NCBI GenBank assembly: GCA_021806565.1
Contig: JAJZXK010000030.1
Span: 1-34,846 of the forward strand
DNA from: Bacillota bacterium
GTDB lineage: Bacteria; Bacillota; Sulfobacillia; RBS10-35; JAJYVN01
DNA: 34,846 nt
Reading direction: 5' to 3'
Part shown: in pieces, positions 24,682-32,579 of the stretch
How positions within the stretch are numbered: the stretch's first letter is position 1
Layout of the letters: each line of letters opens with the position of its first letter
Notes under the pieces: model-generated
What the model was told of the DNA's origin: nothing
Seen by the model: the letters and a program-made list of their open reading frames with translations, nothing else
Database searches by the model: none
Program-made: the position numbers and the translations under genes

Positions 24682-26193
24682 TCAGCGGTCGCAGCAGGCA
24701 TAGCAGAGCTCGAAACTCTTGTTGATCAGCGGGAAGTCCCCGATCAGATTCCCCGGGACCGCCTCACCCAGGAGCGGCCAGTTCGCGAAGGAGGCCGAGC
24801 GGATCCGGTAGCGGACGATCCGCCCGTCGCGCAGTTCGACGTAGTGGACGTTCGCGCCGCGCGCCGACTCGTTACAGCCGACGCCCAGGCCTTGCGCCGA
24901 CTCCGATCCCGCGGGTGCGGCGGTCCGCGGGTCCCCCGGCGGCAGGCCGTGCAGCAGGCGATCGAGCAGCGCCGCGCCCACCTCAGCCTCGCGTAGCCGC
25001 AGGCGCAGCCTCGCCGCGACGTCGCCGCCCTGCTCGCCGACCAGCAGCGGCGCGAACCGCCGGTAGGCCAAGGAGGGGCGGTCCAGGCGCAGGTCGTGGC
25101 CGACGCCGCTGGCCCGTGCCGCGGGGCCGACGGCCCCCAGCGCCGCCGCCGTCCGATGGGAAAGCACCCCGGTGCCCTCGACCCGGTCCATGAAACCGGG
25201 GTGGCGGAGCATGCGGCGGCCCAGGCGCTCCAGGCGCAGGCGCAGGCCGCCCAGTTCCCTGCGTAGCGCCGGCACCACGTCCTGGGAGAGATCCCCCGCC
25301 ACCCCTCCCGGCCGCACGGTACCAAACAGGTAGCGGTGGCCAAACAAATCCGCCTGCAGGCGCAGGAGCCGCTCCTTGAGTTCGGCCCCCTCCATCGCCG
25401 CCACCGCGAAACCCGTCCCCGCCGGGATGGCCGCGATGTCGTTGACGTGGTTATACAGCCGCTCGCACTCCAGCAGGATCGTCCGCAGGTGGGCGCCGCG
25501 CTCGGAAAGCGGCCAGTCCAGCACCTGCTCCACGGCCTCACACCACGCCGCCTGGTGCGAGACCGCACAACTCGCGCAGACCCGCTCCACCATCGGGCCG
25601 ACGTCGGACCAGGCGCGGCCCTCCAACACCTTCTCGACGCCACGGTGCTTCTGGAACAGGCGCAGGTCCAGATGCAGGATGGTCTCACCCATCAGGCTGA
25701 ACACGAAGTGGCCGGAATCGATGATCCCAGCGTGCACCGGCCCGACGGGCATCACCACGATTCCGTCGCCCTGGGCGACCCGCGGCGACCAGCCCGGCAT
25801 CGAAGCCGGCTGCGGGTGGTGGTCCCAGGCCACGTCCTTACGCAGCGGATGGAGGCCGGACGGCCAGTCGTCCGGCAGGACGAGCCGCCGCGGATCGGGG
25901 TGCCCCTCGGAAACGACGCCGAAGAGGTCGGCGGCCTCGCGCTCATCCCAGTGGACCGCGGGCAGAACAGGTACCAGCGACGGATACTCCGGCCTGTCCG
26001 CCGGCAGGTGGACCCGGACCACCTCCAACTGCGGCCGGTCCGGCCGGTAAAAGACGTGGTCCAAGCGGAAATACCCACCGGAGGCGCGCAGGTCCGAAAC
26101 CGCCGAGGTCAGGTAGCGGCCGCCTGACGCCAGGACGGCGGCCACGGCCGGCCCCAGGCCCGCCCCCGTCGTCTGCTGAAGAACCGGCTTCAT
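24682..26193 (-). CDS. hycE: HycE/HyfG-like [NiFe]-hydrogenase large subunit (NuoC-NuoD fusion)
   Basis: 503 residues. Residues 1 to about 125 are the NuoC-like 30-kDa part (EYPSLVPVLP, HWDEREAADLFGV, HPLRKDVAWDH). The rest is the NuoD/HycE catalytic domain (GPVHAGIIDSGHFVFSLMGE, KHRGVEKVLEG). The N-terminal metal motif is RVCASCAVSH (Cys206, Cys209, His213; the usual G is A). The C-terminal one is ELCYACCDR (Cys497, Cys500) instead of DPCxxCTDR. All four Ni-type cysteines therefore survive, which separates it from complex I and from Cys-less Ehr relatives. The protein stops exactly at the Arg after which HycE precursors are normally cut, so no maturation protease is needed. ATG 26193 overlaps the stop of a preceding 41-codon frame. 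Confidence 0.92.
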   Translation of the reverse strand: MKPVLQQTTGAGLGPAVAAVLASGGRYLTSAVSDLRASGGYFRLDHVFYRPDRPQLEVVRVHLPADRPEYPSLVPVLPAVHWDEREAADLFGVVSEGHPDPRRLVLPDDWPSGLHPLRKDVAWDHHPQPASMPGWSPRVAQGDGIVVMPVGPVHAGIIDSGHFVFSLMGETILHLDLRLFQKHRGVEKVLEGRAWSDVGPMVERVCASCAVSHQAAWCEAVEQVLDWPLSERGAHLRTILLECERLYNHVNDIAAIPAGTGFAVAAMEGAELKERLLRLQADLFGHRYLFGTVRPGGVAGDLSQDVVPALRRELGGLRLRLERLGRRMLRHPGFMDRVEGTGVLSHRTAAALGAVGPAARASGVGHDLRLDRPSLAYRRFAPLLVGEQGGDVAARLRLRLREAEVGAALLDRLLHGLPPGDPRTAAPAGSESAQGLGVGCNESARGANVHYVELRDGRIVRYRIRSASFANWPLLGEAVPGNLIGDFPLINKSFELCYACCDR

Positions 26194-26315
26194 CGCGCAC
26201 CCGGCCGTGGTGCGCACCGCCGCTGCCCGCGGTCGCAAACCAGCCCCCGGCCGTTGCGGAGGGCTGGGCGGCGGCTCCCCCCCACCCCGTCGCCCATCCT
26301 GTCCACCGCAGCCAT
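26190..26315 (-). CDS. 41-residue ORF translationally coupled to hycE
   Basis: ATG 26315-26313 is preceded by AAAGGAG at 8-nt spacing, the best ribosome site in the whole hyc cluster. The frame runs 41 codons to a TGA that overlaps the ATG of hycE (ATGA). The peptide is basic and Gly/Arg-rich (MAAVDRMGDGVGGSRRPALR at its start) with no membrane segment or recognisable domain. It may be a leader peptide that delivers ribosomes to hycE, whose own ribosome site is weak, or a small subunit. Chance is possible, but the spacing and overlap argue against it. Confidence 0.45.
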   Translation of the reverse strand: MAAVDRMGDGVGGSRRPALRNGRGLVCDRGQRRCAPRPGAR

Positions 26316-26439
26316 CTCGATCGCTCCTTTCGCGTGGCTGAAAGCCGGGTCAGCGCCGACGCAACCGCCGCACACCCGGGCGCCGGCCCCGCCCGCCAAA
26401 GACCGTGCCCAGCCCCCGCCACCCGGCACCGACCGGCTG

Positions 26440-26455
26440 GGACGGCCGCCCGTCC
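26440..26455 (-). terminator. intra-operon stem-loop directly after hycQ
   Basis: GGACGG and CCGTCC (6 bp, 4-nt loop) begin at the very first base after the hycQ stop. There is no T-run. Inside the operon this is more likely to be an mRNA processing or stability boundary between the membrane-subunit genes and hycE, or an attenuator, than a full terminator. Confidence 0.3.
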
Positions 26456-27943
26456 TCAGAAGGCCGATGGTCCCCACCCCAGCCGCGCGACCCGGGCGGC
26501 GGCGACCAACCCGTGCGCCATGGCGGTTGGGGTCCAGAGCCCGACGACCAGCGACAGGGCGGCGGGCAGGCCCAGGACGACCACGGCCTCGACGGTCGGC
26601 CGCAGGCGCCTTTCGGACCGGTCGGGTCCGAACAGACCGCCGCCGACGTAGAAAAAGAGGCCGCCGAACACCACGGCCAACAGCCCGAGCAACGCAAGCC
26701 CCAGGGCCGCGTTCACGGACATGACCGCGCGCAGGATCGCGAGTTCGCTGAAGAACATGCCGAACGGCGGCAGGCCGCCGAGGGTGAAGACACCAAAGAG
26801 CCACGCCAGTCCAAGCAGGGGCGCGCGCCGGCTGAGGGCGCGCAGGCGGGCCAGGCGCTGGCTGCCCACCTCGTGCAGGATGCGGCCCGCGGTGAAAAAC
26901 AGACCGGACTTGGTGAAGGCGTGGACCACCAATTGCACCACCGCCCCCTCCGTCGCCAGCGGGGTGTGCAGTCCGAAGCCGACCGCCATCAACCCGACCT
27001 GCTCGATGCTGGAGTAGGCGAGCAGGCGTTTGAGATCGTCTTGCAGGACCAGAAAGGGGGTGGCCACCGCCACCGAGAGCAGCCCGGCGCCGAGCAGCAG
27101 GTGGTACGGGAAGGCCGAACGCGTCACCACGGCGGTGATGCCGGCGATCCGCACCAGCGTGCACAGCACGACGGCGAGCAGCACCCCGGACAGGAGGGCG
27201 CTGACCGGTGCGGGCGCCTCGCTGTGCGCATCCGGAAGCCAGGCATGCAGCGGGGCCAGCCCAGCCTTGGTACCGAAGCCCACCAGCGCGAACAGGAAGG
27301 CGAGCTTGGCCGGTCCGAGCGAAAACGCCGCGGCCGCCGCCCGCAGTGCTCCCCAGTCCAGGCCGCCGAGCCCCCCGCCGCCAGCCAGGGCGTAGAACAG
27401 GATCACGGTAAACAGCGCCAGGGCCAGACCGACGCTGCACAGGACGACATACTTCCACGCCGCCTCGACGGCGCGCGGACTCCCCGAAAAACCGACCAGG
27501 ACGGCCGAGGTGACGGTCGTCAACTCGATCGCCAGCCACGACAGGCCCAGATTGCCCGAGACGGCCGCCAGCAGGAGGCTGGCGAGAAACGCCTGCTGCC
27601 AGAAGAAGTAGACGCGCACCCGGCGGATGCCGCGGCCCAGTTCCGCCACATCCGGACCGCGCAGGGCCAGGTCGTCCGACCAGTGCGCAAACGAATCCGC
27701 GCTGGCAAGCGCCCCGACGACGGCGACCACCGCCAGCAGGACCCGCGCCAGGCCGTCCAAACGCAGCAGACCGCCCCAGGCGCTCTGGTGGGCCGGGCCG
27801 AGCAGCACCCAGGCCGCAAGCCCCAGGCCGAGACCGCCGCCGGCGCCGACCACCGCGCGCAAGGCCCGCGGCCGGCGGCACAACAGCGCCGCGCAGCCGG
27901 TGAGCAGGGGAACCGCCACGACAAGGTCCAGGATGGAAGGCAT
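26456..27943 (-). CDS. hycQ: HycQ/HyfF-like antiporter-type membrane subunit
   Basis: A 495-residue polytopic protein (about 14 helices) of the NuoN/MrpD antiporter-like family. The conserved charged residues of proton-pumping subunits are present: the TM5 Glu in LSWLAIELTTV (Glu140), the TM7 Lys in LVGFGTKAGLAPLHAWLPDA (Lys226), LKRLLAYSSIEQVGLM, and the Lys in HAFTKSGLFF. With these it could move H+ or Na+ across the membrane. It starts 1 nt after the hycP stop (TGACATG). Length and position match the mycobacterial HycQ (Rv0086) as I remember it. Confidence 0.92.
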   Translation of the reverse strand: MPSILDLVVAVPLLTGCAALLCRRPRALRAVVGAGGGLGLGLAAWVLLGPAHQSAWGGLLRLDGLARVLLAVVAVVGALASADSFAHWSDDLALRGPDVAELGRGIRRVRVYFFWQQAFLASLLLAAVSGNLGLSWLAIELTTVTSAVLVGFSGSPRAVEAAWKYVVLCSVGLALALFTVILFYALAGGGGLGGLDWGALRAAAAAFSLGPAKLAFLFALVGFGTKAGLAPLHAWLPDAHSEAPAPVSALLSGVLLAVVLCTLVRIAGITAVVTRSAFPYHLLLGAGLLSVAVATPFLVLQDDLKRLLAYSSIEQVGLMAVGFGLHTPLATEGAVVQLVVHAFTKSGLFFTAGRILHEVGSQRLARLRALSRRAPLLGLAWLFGVFTLGGLPPFGMFFSELAILRAVMSVNAALGLALLGLLAVVFGGLFFYVGGGLFGPDRSERRLRPTVEAVVVLGLPAALSLVVGLWTPTAMAHGLVAAARVARLGWGPSAF

Positions 27944-27944
27944 G

Positions 27945-28580
27945 TCAGCCCCTCAACTGCCGAAGTTCGTCCACGTGCAGCGGCAACCGCAGGCGGTGGA
28001 CGTGATGCGAGAGCCAGGCCAGCACGAAGACGACCAGCAGCAGGTCCACGGCCGTACCGAGTTCCAACGCCGCGGGCAGCCCACCGGTCAGCGCCAGGCC
28101 GGCACAGTACAGGCCGTTTTCGATCACGACCAGGTGCACCGCCTGGGCCAGCAGCAGCCGGCCGCCGACCATCCCGGCCAACCCCAGGAGGCAGACCTCG
28201 AGCGCCGTGCCGAGCAGGACGGTGTGGGCCGGGTTCAGCCCGGCGGCGAAGGTGGGCAGCGACAGGCGCACGACCAGGACCATGCCCGCCCCCACCAGCC
28301 AGGACCACGGGGAGGGCCAGTCCACGGCGTTCTCGGAACCGGTACGCCGCACGACCCACCACAGCACCCCGGGAATCGCGACGACCTTGGTCAGCACGAT
28401 CACTGCGGCGGCGATCCACCCCCCGCTCCCGGCCGAGGCGACCACGGCCAGCAGGGCCACGATCATCCCCTGGCAGGCGAGTAGGACCATGCTCCAGAGC
28501 GCCGGCCGCACCACCAACAGCGCGAGCGAGACCACCACCAGCACATCGGCCAATGGGACACCGATACCGCCCACCCTCAC
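27945..28580 (-). CDS. hycP: HycP/HyfE-like small membrane subunit
   Basis: A 211-residue, very hydrophobic protein with about seven membrane segments, containing VIVLTKVVAIPGVLWWVVRR and the NuoK-like LLLAQAVHLVVIENGLYCAG, where the buried Glu is conserved. It corresponds to HyfE/HycP, the NuoK-related part of hydrogenase-4-type complexes. GTG 28580-28578 overlaps the TGA of hycD (GTGA) behind a run of Gs; a second GTG lies two codons on (28574). The longer upstream frame is just read-through of hycD in another phase. Confidence 0.88.
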   Translation of the reverse strand: MRVGGIGVPLADVLVVVSLALLVVRPALWSMVLLACQGMIVALLAVVASAGSGGWIAAAVIVLTKVVAIPGVLWWVVRRTGSENAVDWPSPWSWLVGAGMVLVVRLSLPTFAAGLNPAHTVLLGTALEVCLLGLAGMVGGRLLLAQAVHLVVIENGLYCAGLALTGGLPAALELGTAVDLLLVVFVLAWLSHHVHRLRLPLHVDELRQLRG

Positions 28581-29509
28581 CGCCCCCCCCACACCTCGAG
28601 CACGGCGGCCGCAAGCGACAGCGCCGTGGCGGCGCCGACGTAGGCCGGCAGCCGAAAAAAGCGCAACTTCGCGGAAAGGGACTCCGCGACCGCCAACCCC
28701 GCCCCCAGACCAAACCACGTGCCGAGCACGGTCAGCGGCCGCAGCACGGCGGGCAGGACCGTCCAGCCGGCGCCCCACGGCAGCAGCAGGTCGGCGACGG
28801 CGGCCAGCACCAGCAACTGCTTGAGCATCTGCGCCAGGGACACCAACGCCAGTTGCGGACCGGAATACTCCAGGAGCATCGCCTCATGGATCATCGTCAG
28901 TTCCAGGTGGGTATCGGGGTTGTCCACGGGCACCCGGCCGGTTTCCGCCAGCGCGACGATCAGGGCCGCCGCCAGACCAAAGAAGCGCACGACGCCCGCC
29001 GCGGGCGCGGACGCCGAGGCCGCCATCAGCGCGGGCCAGCCCGTTCCCCCAGCCGCCGCCATCCAGGGAAGCGCCAACGCGAACAGTGCGGGCTCGACCA
29101 GGGCCGCGACCACGGCGTCGCGGCTGCTCCCCAGACCCCCGAAGGGGGTGCCCGTGTCGAGCCCGGCCAGGCTCAGCGCAAAACGCTCGAGCGCCAGCAG
29201 ACCGACGAAGAAGACGAAGTCCCCGCTCCAGCCGGGCGGCGCGGGGGTCCACAGCAGCGGCAGGGCCGCCGAGGCCGCCAGGAGGACGGCCAGGACGAAG
29301 CACGGAGTGGCCGCGAACACCCAGGACGACCCCCGCGGCCGGAGGTCCTGGCGCCGCCAGAGCTTGGCCAGCGTGAAGTATGGCTGCAGCAGTCCCGGGC
29401 CGTGCCGGTGCTGCGCCACCGCCTTGATCCGCTGCAGCATCCCCTGCACCAACGGGGCCAGCACCAGGACCAGGGCCGTCTGCGCAAGCGCCTGTGCCCA
29501 CACCGCCAT
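28577..29509 (-). CDS. hycD: HycD-like (NuoH family) membrane subunit
   Basis: A 310-residue protein of the NuoH/HycD family with eight or so helices. It shows GMLQRIKAVAQHRHGPGLLQ (residues about 23-42) and the conserved acidic quinone/antiport loop ALAETGRVPVDNPDTHLEL followed by IHEAMLLEYSGPQ. It anchors the soluble hydrogenase-like arm to the membrane. It starts 13 nt after the preceding subunit gene with GGGGGCG as ribosome site, and its stop overlaps the hycP start. Confidence 0.93.
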   Translation of the reverse strand: MAVWAQALAQTALVLVLAPLVQGMLQRIKAVAQHRHGPGLLQPYFTLAKLWRRQDLRPRGSSWVFAATPCFVLAVLLAASAALPLLWTPAPPGWSGDFVFFVGLLALERFALSLAGLDTGTPFGGLGSSRDAVVAALVEPALFALALPWMAAAGGTGWPALMAASASAPAAGVVRFFGLAAALIVALAETGRVPVDNPDTHLELTMIHEAMLLEYSGPQLALVSLAQMLKQLLVLAAVADLLLPWGAGWTVLPAVLRPLTVLGTWFGLGAGLAVAESLSAKLRFFRLPAYVGAATALSLAAAVLEVWGGR

Positions 29510-29522
29510 GCAAGCGCCCCCG

Positions 29523-31520
29523 TCAGCGGACGAATACGAGCAACAGCACCAGGGTGATCAGCAGGTAGCCAAGGTACAGCCGCAGCGAGCCAGACTGCAG
29601 CCCGCGCCCCCACCGCGCCAGGGAGACGAAGGCGGCAAGCAGCGGGCCGTACCCGTAGCGGTCGAACACATGGGTGATCCCGCCCTCATACTCCACCTGG
29701 GTCAGAAAGAAGGGATGCACGGCCGTCCGGACCCGCACGGAGCGGACCGGGCGGTAGACGGCGCCGAAGACCTGCCGGAACGGCTTGGCGTACGCGGTCG
29801 CCGAATACTGGCCCTCCGGGCCGATCTGCCCGCCGCAGGCCCAGGGATCGCGCACCTGCGGCGCGGGCCGGGCGCGCCGCCCCACCGCCACGGCGGCGAG
29901 GATTGCGAGCGCGGACACGAGCGCGAAGGCCGCCGGCGCGAGCGCCGCCAGGTGCACCCCTCCCCAGGGCAGCGCCAAAGAGAGCACGTGTGTCCACGGG
30001 GTACCGCCGCCGTCAAGATGGAGCGCCGCGGCCGCCACGGCCGCAAGCGGTCCCACCACCAACCCGGGAAGCAACCCCAGCGCCAGGGCGAGGCCGGCCA
30101 GGATCACCACTGGAACGTGCATCGCCGCCGGGACTTCCTCCGCCTGGGCGGCACCACCCGAACGCGGCCGCCCCAGAAGCGCCACCCCGCCCACCTTGAG
30201 GAAGCAGGCCGCCACCAGACCCGCGGTCAGGGCCAGGACCAGCACCCCGATCAGGCCCGCGAGGGCCAGACCGACCCCGGCCCGGCCGGCCAGACGCACC
30301 AGGGCCTGATACGTGAGCCACTCACTGACAAAGCCGTTGAAGGGCGGAAGCGCGGCGATGGCGGCGGAGGCGGCCAACAGGGAGCCGCCGGTCCAGGGCA
30401 GGCGCGTGAGCAGGCCGCCCATCGCGTCCAGGTTCCGCCCCGCGCCCGCGAACTGCAACGCGCCCGCGTCCAGGAAGAGCGCGGTCTTGGCAATCGCGTG
30501 GTTCACTGCGTGGTACAACGCGGCCACGAGCGCCACCGCCGCCACGACGGGCAGCCGCGCCTGCTGGGCGATCAGCGCGACCCCCAGCCCGATGGTGACG
30601 ACCCCGATGTTCTCCACGCTGCTGTAGGCGAGCAGACGCTTCAGGTCGCGTTCCATCAGCGCATACAGCACCCCGAGCAGCGCCGAGACCAGCCCCAGGC
30701 CCAACACCGTCAGACCCCACCACAGCGGTCCCGGTCCGAGCACCTGAAAGAGGAAGAGGACCATCCCGTAGACGGCCACCTTCAGCATGACCCCCGACAT
30801 CAGGGCCGAGACGTGGCTCGGCGCGACCGGGTGGGCGCGCGGCAGCCACACGTGCAGCGGCACCAGAGCCGCCTTGCTGCCAAAGCCGAGCAGCATCAGC
30901 AGGAAGACAGCGGAGCGCAGGCCGACCGCAAGCGTCGGGGCCGCCTTGGCCCACTCCGCGAAGGCCATCGATCCGGTGGCGTTGGTCAAAAGCAGCATGG
31001 CGGCGGTGAGGCAGACTGCGCCGATATGGGTCATCAGCAGATAGACATACCCGGCGCGCACCACCTCCGGCCGCTCCCGGTCGGTGACGACCAGGGCGTA
31101 TGAGGTCAGGGACATCGCCTCCCAGGCCACGAGGAAGGCGACGACGTTGCCGGCAAACGCGACCAGCGTCATCGACAGCAGGAACAGCGGCACAAAGCCC
31201 TGCACGCCGCGCTGCTTTTCCGGGGACAGGTGTGCCACGTAGGCCCGGCCGTACACGCTGGCGAGGATGCCCAGACCGCTGATCAGCAGCACAAAGACGG
31301 CGGCGAGCGGCGTGATCCCGAACCGCAGGTCGAAACCGGGTGGGCCGAGACGCAGCCAGACCTGCACCCGCGCCCCCGCCAGCGCGCCCACCGCCACCGC
31401 GGCGAAACCGAGCCCGCCGGTCGCCACCGCCCACACGCCCCACCGCCCGCCCGGCCGCAGCGCGCCCCAGCAGGCGGCGAGGACATAGGAGACCAGACCG
31501 ACGAGTCCCGCCAAGATCAT
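29523..31520 (-). CDS. HycC/HyfB-like antiporter-type membrane subunit
   Basis: A 665-residue protein of the NuoL/HyfB family with about 15 helices. Pump residues are visible: Glu134 in LVAWEAMSLTSYA, Lys216 in LLGFGSKAALVPLHVWLPRA, RDLKRLLAYSSVENIGVV and the Lys in HAVNHAIAKTALFLDAGAL. The C-terminus has a soluble loop with DPWACGGQIGPEGQYSATAY, then a final helix, as in HycC. It would be the distal ion-translocating subunit. The ATG 31520 overlaps the TGA of the ArsR gene (ATGA), so the regulator is co-translated with the complex. The long open frame upstream of this ATG is only read-through. Confidence 0.93.
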   Translation of the reverse strand: MILAGLVGLVSYVLAACWGALRPGGRWGVWAVATGGLGFAAVAVGALAGARVQVWLRLGPPGFDLRFGITPLAAVFVLLISGLGILASVYGRAYVAHLSPEKQRGVQGFVPLFLLSMTLVAFAGNVVAFLVAWEAMSLTSYALVVTDRERPEVVRAGYVYLLMTHIGAVCLTAAMLLLTNATGSMAFAEWAKAAPTLAVGLRSAVFLLMLLGFGSKAALVPLHVWLPRAHPVAPSHVSALMSGVMLKVAVYGMVLFLFQVLGPGPLWWGLTVLGLGLVSALLGVLYALMERDLKRLLAYSSVENIGVVTIGLGVALIAQQARLPVVAAVALVAALYHAVNHAIAKTALFLDAGALQFAGAGRNLDAMGGLLTRLPWTGGSLLAASAAIAALPPFNGFVSEWLTYQALVRLAGRAGVGLALAGLIGVLVLALTAGLVAACFLKVGGVALLGRPRSGGAAQAEEVPAAMHVPVVILAGLALALGLLPGLVVGPLAAVAAAALHLDGGGTPWTHVLSLALPWGGVHLAALAPAAFALVSALAILAAVAVGRRARPAPQVRDPWACGGQIGPEGQYSATAYAKPFRQVFGAVYRPVRSVRVRTAVHPFFLTQVEYEGGITHVFDRYGYGPLLAAFVSLARWGRGLQSGSLRLYLGYLLITLVLLLVFVR

Positions 31521-31921
31521 GATGGACCCGTCACCGCTGCGTCGCCCTCGGGTCGCTGCGGACGGCGGCGCGAGCGGACGGACCCGCTTCGGCGCGCATC
31601 GTCGGCGGCGAGCAGCGTCTGCATGGAGTCGAGCCGCTGGCTGAAAATCTGGCGCAGCGCGTCCAGGATGACAAAAACCTCGACATCGCGCACCCGGTAC
31701 AGGACCCTGAGCCCAACCTTGCGCGTGGAGACGATACCGGCGCCGCGCAGCACCGCCAGGTGCTGGGACAGGTTCGCGACCTCCGCGCCCAGCTGCGGCT
31801 GCATCTCCGCCACCGCGGCCTCCCCCTGGCGCAAGATCTCCAGGACCCGCACCCGGACCGGATGCCCCATCGCCTTCAGGTAGTCCGCCTTGAAGCGTTG
31901 CAGGTCGCCGATCAACGGCAT
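31517..31921 (-). CDS. ArsR-family regulator of the hyc operon (Rv0081-like)
   Basis: A 134-residue winged-helix protein: RFKADYLKAMGHPVRVRVLE, ILRQGEAAVAEM, GAEVANLSQHLAVLRGAGIV (recognition helix) and STRKVGLRVLYRV. It lacks the CxCxxD metal site of classical ArsR and has a 35-residue Arg/Ser-rich tail. The layout is that of M. tuberculosis Rv0081, which heads the orthologous operon and is part of the hypoxia network there. I start at ATG 31921 because GGAGGGGAGGGGG lies directly before it; a GTG at 31936 precedes that ribosome site. The next gene overlaps its stop, so the regulator is the first gene of the operon and probably autoregulates. Confidence 0.9.
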   Translation of the reverse strand: MPLIGDLQRFKADYLKAMGHPVRVRVLEILRQGEAAVAEMQPQLGAEVANLSQHLAVLRGAGIVSTRKVGLRVLYRVRDVEVFVILDALRQIFSQRLDSMQTLLAADDARRSGSVRSRRRPQRPEGDAAVTGPS

Positions 31922-31971
31922 CCCCCTCCCCTCCACGGCGGACCATACGGCCCCTCCGTTTGGACCCGGCC

Positions 31972-32041
31972 ATGGTGCGGCCGGACCGCTCTTTTGTCAA
32001 GTAGTCATCTAGCGTGTATAGCTCCACAGTGTATCTAGCGT
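31972..32041 (-). promoter_or_regulatory. arsR-hyc promoter region with direct repeats
   Basis: A perfect TTGACA (32000-31995 on the minus strand) lies 74 bp before the arsR start; the hexamer 17 bp on (CACCAT, 31977-31972) is a poor -10, so an activator may be needed. Directly upstream, ATCTAGCGT occurs twice on the plus strand (32007-32015 and 32033-32041), 26 bp apart, with a GTGTAT repeat between them. Such paired sites are good candidates for ArsR-family or activator binding. Confidence 0.5.
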
Positions 32042-32265
32042 TTTAGCGATGTAATCGCCCAGCGGGCATGGTCGAAGACCCGCTCCAACCAGCCCAGGGA
32101 CTGGGGGAGACAACGCCATCCGCCGTCCTGCGCGACGGTCGGCGGCCGACAGGCCCTGACCGCCGCACCGCAGCGACACCCCCCCAGGTCGGCGGTGCGG
32201 GTGCCGGCGTCCCAATGAGGCGCCCGCCCGTTGTGGCTGCTGGCGAGGCAGGGACACGCCGGCAT
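32035..32265 (-). CDS. possible small Cys-rich protein
   Basis: A 76-codon frame (MPACPCLASSHNGRAPHW...) with seven cysteines, three of them in two CxC pairs (CPC near the start, CRC at 30-32), and a more ordinary C-terminal end (QDGGWRCLPQSLGWLERVFD, HARWAITSLKR). About 62 of 76 codons end in G or C, compatible with a real gene here but also with background. There is no good ribosome site before the ATG (GGAGG is 15 nt away). It runs into the direct repeats before arsR. I recognise no family. It is the only candidate gene between the hyc operon and the ABC-F gene. Confidence 0.25.
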   Translation of the reverse strand: MPACPCLASSHNGRAPHWDAGTRTADLGGCRCGAAVRACRPPTVAQDGGWRCLPQSLGWLERVFDHARWAITSLKR

Positions 32266-32579
32266 GCGGCAACGGACGCGCCTCCCGGACAGCGCACGCG
32301 GGCAAGGCCCCAGCCAGTTGGGGCGCCCGGGCGGCGGCCCGCGCCAGACGGTCAGGGCCGTCCACGCCTGCGACCAGCCGTCGCCTGCTCAGCAACGCGA
32401 CGTACCGCCACCCCCGAACGCACCGGGTCCGCCTGGCGGTGGGTCCCGCCATCCTCGGCGGGGACGTCGCGCCCGCAACGGACACCCCGGTCCCACTCGC
32501 CCGGTGGCGAGGGCGGTGCGGTGCGTCCGTCCTGCTTCCCACGCGAGGTGTGCCCTGTCCGAGACCGGTCGCTTGGGAC
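32266..32579. other. region between ABC-F gene and the hyc promoter
   Basis: About 310 bases with no gene I can support; frames through it are Arg/Pro/Gly-rich on all phases. A perfect 6-bp hairpin CTCGCC/GGCGAG (32496-32511) about 70 nt behind the ABC-F stop may help end that transcript; no T-run follows. Confidence 0.4.

Noticed and set aside
26405-29557. A 1050-codon open frame on the plus strand opposite the hyc genes
   Set aside because: Its translation is low-complexity Gln/Arg/Gly/Pro-rich with no family signal, and it lies exactly antisense to hycQ, hycP and hycD. Long antisense frames are expected in DNA this GC-rich.
28719-31103. A 794-codon open frame on the plus strand
   Set aside because: Antisense to the HycD and HycC genes, with shadow-type composition (His/Gln/Arg-rich) and no ribosome site.
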